From positions 2,170,001-2,234,000 of the forward strand of contig NZ_AP022575.1 of assembly GCF_010730055.1 (NCBI RefSeq): a stretch of DNA of 64,000 nucleotides, written 5' to 3'. Positions 1-8,525 of the stretch are shown one piece after another. A program made the translations under genes and the position numbers. The notes below the pieces were generated by a model. The model did not search any database. It saw nothing but the letters and a program-made list of their open reading frames with translations, and was not told the DNA's origin. The stretch is from Mycobacterium shinjukuense. GTDB lineage: Bacteria > Actinomycetota > Actinomycetes > Mycobacteriales > Mycobacteriaceae. Position 1 is the first letter of the stretch; each line of letters begins with the position of its first letter.

Positions 1-1018
1 CCGGCGCGCTGACCACCTGGGAGTCCAGGGTGAAGGCCGTCTGGGTGCCGACGTGGGCGGCGGTGTAATCGGCCCAGGTGTTGGCCGCTGCGCCCTTGAA
101 TTGCAGGTCGACGACATAGCCGATGCTGCGCTGGTCCATGCCCGAGGTGGCGTTTTGGATCTGGTCGCCGCTGATGATCGACGGCGCCAGCAGGTAGGCG
201 GTCTTGTGGTCGGTGGAGCAGGTCACCAGCGGCAGGTTCGGGTCGTCGTTGCCGGCCAGGATGTCGTCCTTGCCGCAGCGGGTGGCCTGGAACTCCAGCG
301 CAACCATCTGGAGGTACTGGTTGGTGCTCTGCCGCCACTTCTTCTCCTGCGCAATGCGCTCCGCGAGGTCTTTGCGCGGATCCGGGGGTGCGGGCGCATC
401 GGTGGGCGGAACCTGATCGGTGGTCGGGGCCGGCGATGGCACGGGGGCGGGGCTGGGTGACGGCGCCGGTTCCTGCGGATAGGGCCGCGGCTGCGCGCCC
501 GGCTGTGCCGGCGTCGGAGTGCCCGGTTGGCCGCTGGGCGCCCCGGGCTGACCGGGCGGCTGAGGGCCGGGAGCACCCGGGATTCCGGGCGGCGACCCGC
601 CCGGCTGCTGGGGCGCGGGATTGGCTTCCTCGGGCTGGGCCGGCATCGAGTTGAGCACCGGCCGGATGTAGAGCCGCGCGGTCTGCCCGAGGTTGCGGGC
701 CTCGTTGCCGTTGGTTCCTGGCACCGTGATGACCAGGTTGTCGCCGTCCACGACGACCTCCGAGCCGGAGACTCCCAGGCCGTTGACCCGCGCGCTGATG
801 ATCTGCTGCGCCTGCGCCAGCGCCTCGCGGCTGGGTGCCGACCCGTCCGGGGTGCGGGCGGTCAACGTCACCCGGGTGCCGCCCTGCAGGTCGATGCCGA
901 GCTTGGGGGCGGCCTTCTTGTCTCCGGTGAGAAACACCAACAGGTACACGCCGATGAGCATGACCAGAAACACCGACAGGTAGCGAGCAGGATGCACCGG
1001 CGCCGAAGACGATGCCAC
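1..1018 (-). CDS. secD: SecD, protein-export membrane subunit (C-terminus beyond window)
   Basis: SecD works with SecF and YajC next to the SecYEG channel and uses the proton gradient to help pull exported proteins across the membrane. Only the first 339 residues are present. The GTG start at 1018 has AGGAG eight bases upstream. The protein opens with a short cytoplasmic stretch, one membrane helix (about residues 13-31, YLSVFLVMLIGVYLLVFL) and then the family block LGIDLQGGTRVTL. Roughly residues 110-175 are a Pro/Gln/Gly-rich insert typical of mycobacterial SecD, followed by the periplasmic P1 domain. It lies 40 bp downstream of yajC on the same strand, the usual yajC-secD(-secF) operon. 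Family assignment is secure. Confidence 0.95.
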   Translation of the reverse strand, partial: MASSSAPVHPARYLSVFLVMLIGVYLLVFLTGDKKAAPKLGIDLQGGTRVTLTARTPDGSAPSREALAQAQQIISARVNGLGVSGSEVVVDGDNLVITVPGTNGNEARNLGQTARLYIRPVLNSMPAQPEEANPAPQQPGGSPPGIPGAPGPQPPGQPGAPSGQPGTPTPAQPGAQPRPYPQEPAPSPSPAPVPSPAPTTDQVPPTDAPAPPDPRKDLAERIAQEKKWRQSTNQYLQMVALEFQATRCGKDDILAGNDDPNLPLVTCSTDHKTAYLLAPSIISGDQIQNATSGMDQRSIGYVVDLQFKGAAANTWADYTAAHVGTQTAFTLDSQVVSAP

Positions 1019-1058
1019 GTTCCTCTCCTTGAAGTCGGTTCGTTACCCCTGACAGAGC

Positions 1059-1412
1059 CTACGTGTCGCGTTCGGACACGCTTGGCATCTCGTCGACCGG
1101 CGCCGGCTCGTCGTCGTCTTCGGTGCCGACGACGGGGTCCGCCACGTCGTCGTCCGGCAGGATCTTGTCGCGGATTGCCAGCTTCATCCAGGTGGTCACC
1201 ACACCGGGCGCGATCTCAAGGTCGACGGTGTCTTCGGTGATGTCGACGACGGTGGCCTCCAGGCCGGACGTGGTGTGCACCCGGTCGCCCGGTTGCAGCG
1301 ACTCGTGCAACTCGATGGTGGCCTGCATCGCGCGTCGTTGACGCCGCGACGCGAAGTACATGAACCCGCCCATGATGAGCAGGAACGGCAGGAACAAGAC
1401 GAAACTGTCCAT
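1059..1412 (-). CDS. yajC: YajC, Sec translocon accessory protein
   Basis: A 117-residue protein with one N-terminal membrane helix (FVLFLPFLLIMGGFMYF) followed by SRRQRRAM and the YajC core LQPGDRVHTTSGLEATV...VTTWMKLAIRDKI, then an acidic tail. YajC is a small subunit of the SecDF-YajC complex. The reading frame is open further upstream, but I place the start at ATG 1412 because MDSFVLFLP begins the membrane helix as in the known family and the length then matches. GTG 1418 is an in-frame alternative. Divergent from gabT, first gene of the yajC-secD operon. Confidence 0.93.
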   Translation of the reverse strand: MDSFVLFLPFLLIMGGFMYFASRRQRRAMQATIELHESLQPGDRVHTTSGLEATVVDITEDTVDLEIAPGVVTTWMKLAIRDKILPDDDVADPVVGTEDDDEPAPVDEMPSVSERDT

Positions 1413-1584
1413 CAACACGCCTGTCTTTCGGATCGATAGGTGCCGGTCACACACCCGGTAACGGTCCAGTCTGCCATTCCCGCAGGTCGCAAACCGACCG
1501 GCGGGCGCAGCCCCGCTCGGCGGGCGCGGGCCAACCGCTAGGCTTGATCCGCGACGGGACCGCCGAGCCGCGGAAGGAGGGTCC

Positions 1585-2925
1585 GTGGCCAGCCTCGAGC
1601 AGAGCCGGCACCTGGTCACCGATATCCCGGGCCCGGCGTCGATGGAGCTGAACAAGCGCCGGGCCGCGGCGGTGTCCCGGGGCGTCGCGGTCACCCTGCC
1701 GGTATTTGTGGTGCGTGCCGGCGGCGGCGTCCTCGAAGACGCCGACGGCAACCGCCTGATTGACTTGGGTTCCGGCATCGCGGTGACCACCATCGGCAAC
1801 TCCGCCCCGCGCGTCGTGGACGCGGTGCGCGCGCAGGCGGCCGAGTTCACCCACGCCTGCTTCATGGTGACCCCCTACGAGGGGTACGTCGCCGTCGCCG
1901 AACAGCTCAACCGGATTACCCCGGGCTCCGGCGAGAAGCGCTCGGTGCTGTTCAACTCCGGTGCCGAGGCGGTGGAGAACGCCGTCAAGGTCGCCCGCGC
2001 CTATACCCGTAAATCCGCGGTGGTCGCGTTCGACCACGCCTACCACGGCCGCACCAACCTGACGATGGCGCTCACCGCCAAGTCCATGCCCTACAAGAGC
2101 GGCTTCGGCCCGTTCGCGCCCGAGATCTACCGGGCGCCGTTGTCCTACCCCTACCGGGACGGCCTGTTGGACAAGGACATGGCCACCGACGGCCAGCTGG
2201 CCGCGGCCCGGGCGATCAACGTGATCGAGAAGCAGGTGGGTGCGAGCAACCTGGCGGCCGTCGTCATCGAACCCATCCAGGGCGAAGGGGGTTTCATCGT
2301 GCCGGCCCCGGGCTTCCTGCCCGCGCTGCTCGACTGGTGCCGCGCCAACAACGTGGTGTTCATCGCCGACGAGGTGCAAACCGGGTTTGCCCGCACCGGG
2401 GCAATGTTCGCCTGCGAGCACGAGGGCGTGGCGCCCGACCTGATCTGCACGGCCAAGGGCATCGCCGGCGGGTTGCCGCTGTCGGCGATCACTGGCAGCG
2501 CCGACATCATGGACGCTCCGCACGTCGGTGGCCTGGGCGGCACCTTCGGCGGCAACCCGCTGTGCTGTGCCGCGGCGCTGGCCGCGATCGCGACCATCGA
2601 GCGTGACGGCCTCATCGAGCGGGCCCGGCAGATCGAGCGGCTGATCACCGAGCCGCTGCTGCGGCTGCAGGCCGCCGACGACCGGATCGGCGATGTGCGC
2701 GGCCGCGGCGCCATGATCGCCGTCGAGTTGGTGAAATCCGGGACCGCCGAGCCCGACGCCGAGCTGACGCGGAAACTCTCCGCCGCGGCCCACGCCGCCG
2801 GGGTCATCGTGTTGACCTGCGGCATGTTCGGCAACATCGTTCGGCTGCTGCCGCCGCTGACCATCACCGACGAGGTCTTGGCCGAGGGCCTGGACGTGCT
2901 GGCCGGGCTGCTGGCCGAGCTCTGA
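1585..2925 (+). CDS. gabT: 4-aminobutyrate aminotransferase
   Basis: A class-III PLP-dependent aminotransferase of 446 residues. GabT moves the amino group of 4-aminobutyrate to 2-oxoglutarate, giving succinate semialdehyde and glutamate. Visible: FNSGAEAVENAVKVAR (cofactor phosphate region, about 131), the PLP-ring aspartate in IADEVQTGFARTG (D262), and the Schiff-base lysine in ICTAKGIAGG (K291). Length is normal. The GTG start at 1585 has a strong Shine-Dalgarno (GGAAGGAGG, 1572-1580). It is followed 143 bp later by a carboxylic acid reductase on the same strand; omega-transaminases of this class accept other terminal amines, so the natural substrate may be wider than GABA (inference). Confidence 0.93.
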   Translation: MASLEQSRHLVTDIPGPASMELNKRRAAAVSRGVAVTLPVFVVRAGGGVLEDADGNRLIDLGSGIAVTTIGNSAPRVVDAVRAQAAEFTHACFMVTPYEGYVAVAEQLNRITPGSGEKRSVLFNSGAEAVENAVKVARAYTRKSAVVAFDHAYHGRTNLTMALTAKSMPYKSGFGPFAPEIYRAPLSYPYRDGLLDKDMATDGQLAAARAINVIEKQVGASNLAAVVIEPIQGEGGFIVPAPGFLPALLDWCRANNVVFIADEVQTGFARTGAMFACEHEGVAPDLICTAKGIAGGLPLSAITGSADIMDAPHVGGLGGTFGGNPLCCAAALAAIATIERDGLIERARQIERLITEPLLRLQAADDRIGDVRGRGAMIAVELVKSGTAEPDAELTRKLSAAAHAAGVIVLTCGMFGNIVRLLPPLTITDEVLAEGLDVLAGLLAEL

Positions 2926-3068
2926 TGCCCGCCCGGTGGCGCATCTCACAGCCGATTGGCAGCGGTCTTCCATTGAGGCATATATTTACTTTCGCTAACG
3001 TTCTATTGCCCGGGTGCAGCGCCGCGCCTCGAGTGTCAACACCTTCAGCAAGTGCAAGGGGACGTGTC

Positions 3069-6000
3069 ATGTCGACCACCACCCACGAAGAGCGCGAAGA
3101 GCGGTTGGCCCGCCGCATCGAAGACCACTACGCCAACGACCCGCAGTTCGCCGCCGCTCGGCCCGACGAGGCGATCACCGCGGCCATCGACGCACCCGAA
3201 GTGGCATTGCCGCAGATCATCCACACCGTCCTGCGAGGTTACGCCGATCGGCCCGCCGTCGGCCAACGCGCCGCCCAACTGGTCACCGACCCCGACACCG
3301 GCCGCACCTCGGTGCGACTGCTGCCCAAGTTCGAGACCATCACCTACCGCGAGCTGTCCGACCGCACCGACACGTTCGCACGCGGGTTAACGGCTGACGT
3401 CCAGCCCGGCGACCGGGTCGCCGTGTTGGGCTTCACCAGCGTCGACTACACCACCATCGACATCGCGCTGGTCCAGCTGGGTGCGGTGGCGGTTCCGCTG
3501 CAGACCGGCGGGGCGATCGCCCAGCTGCGGCACGTCGTCGTCGAGACCGAGCCCACCGTGGTCGCCGCCAGCGTGGCCAACCTCGCCGACGCCGTCGAAT
3601 TGGTGCTGACCGGTCACCCGCCGGCGCGGCTTGTCGTCTTCGACTACCGTCCCGAGGTGGACGAGCAGCGCGACGCCGTCGACGCCGCGCGGGCGCGCTT
3701 GGCCGGCACCGCGGTGATCGTGGAGACGCTGGCCGAGGTGATCGAGCGCGGGCAGGCGCTGCGCCCCGTGCCGGCCGTTGCCGGCGGCTCGGGGGACCCG
3801 TTGGCGCTGCTGATCTACACCTCCGGCAGCACCGGCGCGCCCAAGGGCGCCATGTACCCCCAGAGCCGGGTGGCGAACCTCTGGCGCACGTCCGCCTGGT
3901 TCGAGTTAGGCACCGAACCGGCGATCACGCTCAACTTCATGCCGATGAGCCACATCATGGGCCGTCAGATCCTCTACGGGACGCTGTGCAAAGGAGGCAC
4001 CGCCTACTTCGCGGCCAACAGCGACCTGTCGACGCTGTTCGAGGACCTGGCGCTGGTTCGGCCCACCGAGTTGAGCTTCGTGCCACGCATCTGGGACATG
4101 GTGTTCGCCGAGTTCCAGCGCGAAGTCGACCGGCGCTGGGCCTCCGGCACCGATCGTGCTGCCCTTGAAGAGCAGGTGAAGTCGGAGCTGCGAGCGGGCC
4201 TGCTCGGCGGACGGTTCGTCACCGCGCTGACCGGCTCGGCGCCGATCTCCCCCGAGATGAAGGCCTGGGTCGAGTCCCTGCTGCACGACGTGCATCTGGT
4301 GGAGGGCTACGGCTCCACCGAGGCCGGCATGGTCTTGATCGACGACCACATCCGGCGCCCCACCGTGATCGACTACAAGCTGGTCGACGTCCCCGACCTG
4401 GGCTACTTCCTAACCGACCGGCCCCACCCACGCGGCGAGCTGCTGGTCAAGACGCAGGCCCTGTTCCCCGGCTACTACCAGCGGCCCGACGTCACCGCCG
4501 AGGTGTTCGACGCCGACGGCTTCTACCGCACCGGCGACATCATGGCCCAAGTGGGCCCCGACCAGTTCGTCTACCTCGATCGCCGCAACAATGTGCTCAA
4601 GCTCTCGCAGGGCGAGTTCGTCACCGTGTCCAAGCTTGAGGCGGTGTTCGGCGACAGCCCGCTGATCCGGCAGATCTTCGTCTACGGCAACAGCGCCCGG
4701 GCGTATCTGCTGGCGGTGATCGTCCCCACCGAGGCGGCGCTGTCGCGCCACGGCGTCGCGGGCGTCAAGCCGCTGATCCGCGAGTCACTGCAGGAAATCG
4801 CCAAATCCGCCGGACTGCAGTCCTATGAGATCCCGCGCGACTTCATCGTCGAGACGACGCCGTTCACGTTGGAAAACGGCCTGCTCACCGGCATTCGCAA
4901 GCTGGCGCGGCCGCAGGCCAAGAAGCACTACGGCGAGCGACTGGAACGGCTCTACACCGACTTGGCGAACGGCCAGGCCAACGAGCTGCGCACGCTGCGG
5001 CAAACCGGCGCCGACGCGCCGGTGCTGGAGACGCTGAGCCGCGCCGCGGCCGCCCTGCTGGGCACCACCCTCCCGTCCGGCGAGGCCGACCCGCGGCCGG
5101 ACGCTCACTTCACCGATCTGGGCGGCGACTCACTGTCGGCTTTGTCCTTTGCCAACCTGCTACAGGAGATCTTCGACGTCGAGGTTCCGGTGGGCGTCAT
5201 CGTCAGCCCGGCCACCGACCTGCAGGCCCTGGCCGCCTACATCGAGACCCAACGTCGCCCCGGCGCCCAGCGGCCGACGTTCGCCTCGGTGCACGGGCGC
5301 TTCGCGGCGGAGGTGCACGCCCGTGACCTCACGTTGGACAAATTCATTGACCCCGCCACGCTTGCTCGGGCGGTGAACCTGCCGGCACCAAGCGCCCCGG
5401 TGCGGACCGTCCTGCTGACGGGTGCCACCGGCTTCCTGGGTCGCTACCTGGCCCTGGAATGGCTGCAGCGGATGAACCTGGTCGACGGCACGCTGATCTG
5501 CCTAGTGCGGGCCACGTCGAATGAACAGGCACGAGCCCGGCTCGACAAAACCTTCGATAGCGGCGATCCGGCGCTGCTGCGGCACTACCGCGAGCTGGCC
5601 GCCGATCACCTCGAGGTGCTCGCCGGCGACAAGGGCGAAGCAGACCTGGGCCTGGATCCGCAGACCTGGCAGCGGCTGGCCGACACGGTCGACGCGATCG
5701 TCGACCCGGCGGCCCTGGTCAACCACGTGCTGCCCTACAGCCAGCTGTTCGGTCCCAACGTGGCGGGCACCGCCGAACTGATCCGCCTGGCGTTGACCTC
5801 CAAGATCAAGCCCTACACCTACACCTCGACGATCGCGGTGGGCGACCAGATCACCCCGGCGGCGTTCACCGAAGACGCCGACATCCGGGCGGTCAGCGCG
5901 ACCCGCACGATCGACGACAGCTACGCCAACGGCTATGCGAACAGCAAGTGGGCCGGTGAGGTGCTGCTGCGGGAGGCCCACGAGTTGTGCGGCCTGCCGG

Positions 6001-6593
6001 TCACGGTTTTCCGCTGCGACATGATCCTGGCCGACACCACGTGGGCGGGTCAGCTCAACGTGCCCGACATGTTCACCCGGCTGATGCTTTCCCTGGTGGC
6101 CACCGGGATCGCGCCCGGCTCGTTCTACGAGTTGGACGCCGACGGCCACCGGCAACGCGCCCACTACGACGGACTGCCCGTCGAGTTCATCGCCGAGGCG
6201 ATTTCGGTCTTAGGTGCCCACAGCGAGCAGGGGTTCCACACCTACCACGTGATGAACCCCTACGACGACGGCATCGGGCTCGACGAGTTCGTCGACTGGC
6301 TCATCGACACCGGCTGTGGCATCCAGCGGATCGGTGATTATGGCGAGTGGCTGCGCCGGTTCGAAACGGCGCTGCAGGCGTTGCCGGAGCGGCAGCGGCA
6401 CGCTTCGCTGCTGCCGCTGCTGCACAACTACCAGAAACCGGACAAGCCGGTGTGCGGGTCCGTCGCACCCACCGACCGGTTCCGCGCCGCGGTGCAGGAC
6501 GCCAAGATCGGCCCCGACAAAGACATTCCGCACGTCTGCGCGCCGATCATCACCAAGTACGTCACCGACCTGCGCCTGCTGGGGCTGCTGTAA
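3069..6593 (+). CDS. fadD9: Carboxylic acid reductase (adenylation-PCP-reductase), FadD9-type
   Basis: A 1174-residue enzyme that reduces a carboxylic acid to the aldehyde with ATP and NADPH. Domains in order: adenylation domain with the ATP loop LIYTSGSTGAPKG (about 248-260) and later GYGSTEAG and YRTGD; a carrier domain whose phosphopantetheine serine is S688 in LGGDSLSALS; and a short-chain-dehydrogenase-like reductase with the NADPH fold motif TGATGFLG (G785) and catalytic Y956-x3-K960 (YANSK). It needs a phosphopantetheinyl transferase, which is not in this window. ATG 3069 is chosen because MSTTTHEEREERL matches the family N-terminus; the open frame reaches back to 2925 but that part (2926-3068) is AT-richer and looks like a promoter region. 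Close homologue of Rv2590. Confidence 0.94.
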   Translation: MSTTTHEEREERLARRIEDHYANDPQFAAARPDEAITAAIDAPEVALPQIIHTVLRGYADRPAVGQRAAQLVTDPDTGRTSVRLLPKFETITYRELSDRTDTFARGLTADVQPGDRVAVLGFTSVDYTTIDIALVQLGAVAVPLQTGGAIAQLRHVVVETEPTVVAASVANLADAVELVLTGHPPARLVVFDYRPEVDEQRDAVDAARARLAGTAVIVETLAEVIERGQALRPVPAVAGGSGDPLALLIYTSGSTGAPKGAMYPQSRVANLWRTSAWFELGTEPAITLNFMPMSHIMGRQILYGTLCKGGTAYFAANSDLSTLFEDLALVRPTELSFVPRIWDMVFAEFQREVDRRWASGTDRAALEEQVKSELRAGLLGGRFVTALTGSAPISPEMKAWVESLLHDVHLVEGYGSTEAGMVLIDDHIRRPTVIDYKLVDVPDLGYFLTDRPHPRGELLVKTQALFPGYYQRPDVTAEVFDADGFYRTGDIMAQVGPDQFVYLDRRNNVLKLSQGEFVTVSKLEAVFGDSPLIRQIFVYGNSARAYLLAVIVPTEAALSRHGVAGVKPLIRESLQEIAKSAGLQSYEIPRDFIVETTPFTLENGLLTGIRKLARPQAKKHYGERLERLYTDLANGQANELRTLRQTGADAPVLETLSRAAAALLGTTLPSGEADPRPDAHFTDLGGDSLSALSFANLLQEIFDVEVPVGVIVSPATDLQALAAYIETQRRPGAQRPTFASVHGRFAAEVHARDLTLDKFIDPATLARAVNLPAPSAPVRTVLLTGATGFLGRYLALEWLQRMNLVDGTLICLVRATSNEQARARLDKTFDSGDPALLRHYRELAADHLEVLAGDKGEADLGLDPQTWQRLADTVDAIVDPAALVNHVLPYSQLFGPNVAGTAELIRLALTSKIKPYTYTSTIAVGDQITPAAFTEDADIRAVSATRTIDDSYANGYANSKWAGEVLLREAHELCGLPVTVFRCDMILADTTWAGQLNVPDMFTRLMLSLVATGIAPGSFYELDADGHRQRAHYDGLPVEFIAEAISVLGAHSEQGFHTYHVMNPYDDGIGLDEFVDWLIDTGCGIQRIGDYGEWLRRFETALQALPERQRHASLLPLLHNYQKPDKPVCGSVAPTDRFRAAVQDAKIGPDKDIPHVCAPIITKYVTDLRLLGLL

Positions 6594-6772
6594 GCAGGCG
6601 CGCCCGCCCCGGCGCCGCGTGGGCGGGCTGCGCGTCGTCGCCACCGCCGGCACCCCGGCGTCAGCCAAACCACCCCCACTGCGGCGCCCTCGCCATAAAC
6701 TCACGGTCAACCGGTCCCCGGGGGATCCGGCCCGGGGCTGGCGCCGAGCACACGACGTGTGGGGAGGCAGTG

Positions 6773-8377
6773 ATGTCATATCTGATCGCGGCTCCGGAGA
6801 TGCTGGCGGCCGCGGCGCAGCATCTGGCCGGCATCGGCGCGTCGCTGAGCGCGGCCAACGCGGCGGCGTCGGCGTCGACCGTGCGGCTGCTGCCCGCCGG
6901 AGCCGACGAGGTGTCGGCGGCGATCGCGGCGTTGTTCGGCACCCATGCGCGCACCTATCAGGCCATCAGCGCCCAGGCGGCGGGCTTTCACGACCGGTTC
7001 GTGCAGACGTTGACCTCGGCCAGCGGATCCTATGCCGCCGCCGAGGCCGCCAGCGTTCCGTTGCTCGACGCGATCAACGCGCCCGCACAGGCTTTGTTGG
7101 GCCGCCCATTGATCGGCAACGGCGCCAACGGCACCGCGGCCAATCCCAACGGCGGACCCGGCGGCCTGTTGATCGGCAACGGCGGCAACGGCTATACGCA
7201 GACGGCGGCCGGCGTGGCCGGCGGTAACGGCGGGCCCGCCGGGCTGATCGGCAACGGCGGGACCGGCGGTGGCGGCGGGCCCGACGCGGCCGGCGGCGCC
7301 GGCGGCACCGGCGGCTGGCTGATCGGCAACGGCGGCCCCGGTGGCGGCGGCGGTAGGGCCATTCTTGGCGTGGTAGGTGGTACTGGTGGGGCCGGCGGCA
7401 ACGCGCCGCTGCTCGGCCTAGGCGGCATTGGCGGGTCGGGCGGTGACGCCGCTGGTGCCGGTACGACTGGCGGGGCCGGCGGCACCGGTGGTGCCGGCGG
7501 TGTCCTGGGGGCCATCGGCGGGGCCGGCGGCACTGGCGGGACGGGCGACACCGGCGGCGCCGGGGGTGCCGGCGGTGTCGGACGCGGCCTGCTGTTCGGC
7601 CTGGGCGGCGCCGCCGGCGGCGGCGGAACGGGCGGCCCCGCCGGCGGCGCCGGCGGGGCCGGCGGCGCCGCAGAGGGTCTGCTCCTTGGCCTGGGTGGCG
7701 CCGGCGGGGTCGGCGGCGCCGTCGCTGCCGGCGCCAGCGGCGGGGCCGGCGGCGCCGGCGGTGACGGCAGCGCCGTGATCGGTTACGCCCTGGGCGGCGC
7801 CGGCGGCCTGGGCGGCTTCGCCGACGACACCGGCGGCGCGGGCGGCCAGGGCGGGATCGGCGCGGCGCTCCTGGGCTCGGGCGTCGGCGGTTTCGGCGGC
7901 GTCGGTGGCGCCGCCAACGTGACCGCCGGCGCGGGCGGCCACGGCGGCCAGGGCGCCACGTTCATCGGCGTGGGCACCGGCGGTGCCGGCGGCATCGGCG
8001 GGTTCTCCGGAGGCGATGGCGGCGCGGGCGGCTACGGCGGCCAGGGCGCCGCGCTGATCGGCATGGGCCTCGGCGGCGTCGGCGGTGCCGGCGGCACCGC
8101 TTTCGGTGGGACCGGCGGCGCTGGCGGTGACGGCGGCGACGGCGGCGGCCTGCTCAGCATCGGGTTCGGCGGAAACGGCGGCAACGCCGCCAACGGCGCC
8201 GCGCCCGCCAACGGCGGCAACGGCGGCAACGCCGGGGTAGTCGCCAACGGCGCGTTCACCCCGGCGCTGGTCGGCTTCGGCGGCAACGGCGGCAACGGCA
8301 TCAACGGCGGGACCGGGGGCACCGGCGGCAGCGGCGGCACATTAATCGGCGCCAACGGCAACAACGGATCGTCATAG
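6773..8377 (+). CDS. PE_PGRS family protein (first of tandem pair)
   Basis: A 534-residue PE_PGRS protein, a mycobacterial surface or secreted class exported by ESX-5-type systems. The first ~95 residues are a PE domain (MSYLIAAPEMLAAAAQ...), then the linker with GRPLIGNGANG, then glycine-rich GGAGGxGG repeats to the end, closing with LIGANGNNGSS. ATG 6773 follows GGGGAGG at 6761-6767; GTG 6770 is directly in front and in frame. The PE domain, linker and 35 bp of 5' sequence are nearly identical to those of the next gene (offset 1753 bp), whereas the PGRS bodies have diverged. Position corresponds to the single PE_PGRS44 of M. tuberculosis. No enzymatic domain seen. Confidence 0.93.
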   Translation: MSYLIAAPEMLAAAAQHLAGIGASLSAANAAASASTVRLLPAGADEVSAAIAALFGTHARTYQAISAQAAGFHDRFVQTLTSASGSYAAAEAASVPLLDAINAPAQALLGRPLIGNGANGTAANPNGGPGGLLIGNGGNGYTQTAAGVAGGNGGPAGLIGNGGTGGGGGPDAAGGAGGTGGWLIGNGGPGGGGGRAILGVVGGTGGAGGNAPLLGLGGIGGSGGDAAGAGTTGGAGGTGGAGGVLGAIGGAGGTGGTGDTGGAGGAGGVGRGLLFGLGGAAGGGGTGGPAGGAGGAGGAAEGLLLGLGGAGGVGGAVAAGASGGAGGAGGDGSAVIGYALGGAGGLGGFADDTGGAGGQGGIGAALLGSGVGGFGGVGGAANVTAGAGGHGGQGATFIGVGTGGAGGIGGFSGGDGGAGGYGGQGAALIGMGLGGVGGAGGTAFGGTGGAGGDGGDGGGLLSIGFGGNGGNAANGAAPANGGNGGNAGVVANGAFTPALVGFGGNGGNGINGGTGGTGGSGGTLIGANGNNGSS

Positions 8378-8525
8378 TCGGTCCGCCTGCCCGCCGAACA
8401 CCCGATGCCGATTTCCGCGAAATGGCCCACACTGCTGCGCCGTCCGCATAAACTCGCAGCGCACCGGCCATCGACGATTCGGACCGGGGCCTGGCGCCGA
8501 GCACACGACGTGTGGGGAGGCAGTG

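Noticed and set aside
2925..3068. N-terminal extension of the carboxylic acid reductase frame
   Set aside because: No homologous start; contains AT-rich promoter-like DNA, and ATG 3069 matches the family N-terminus.
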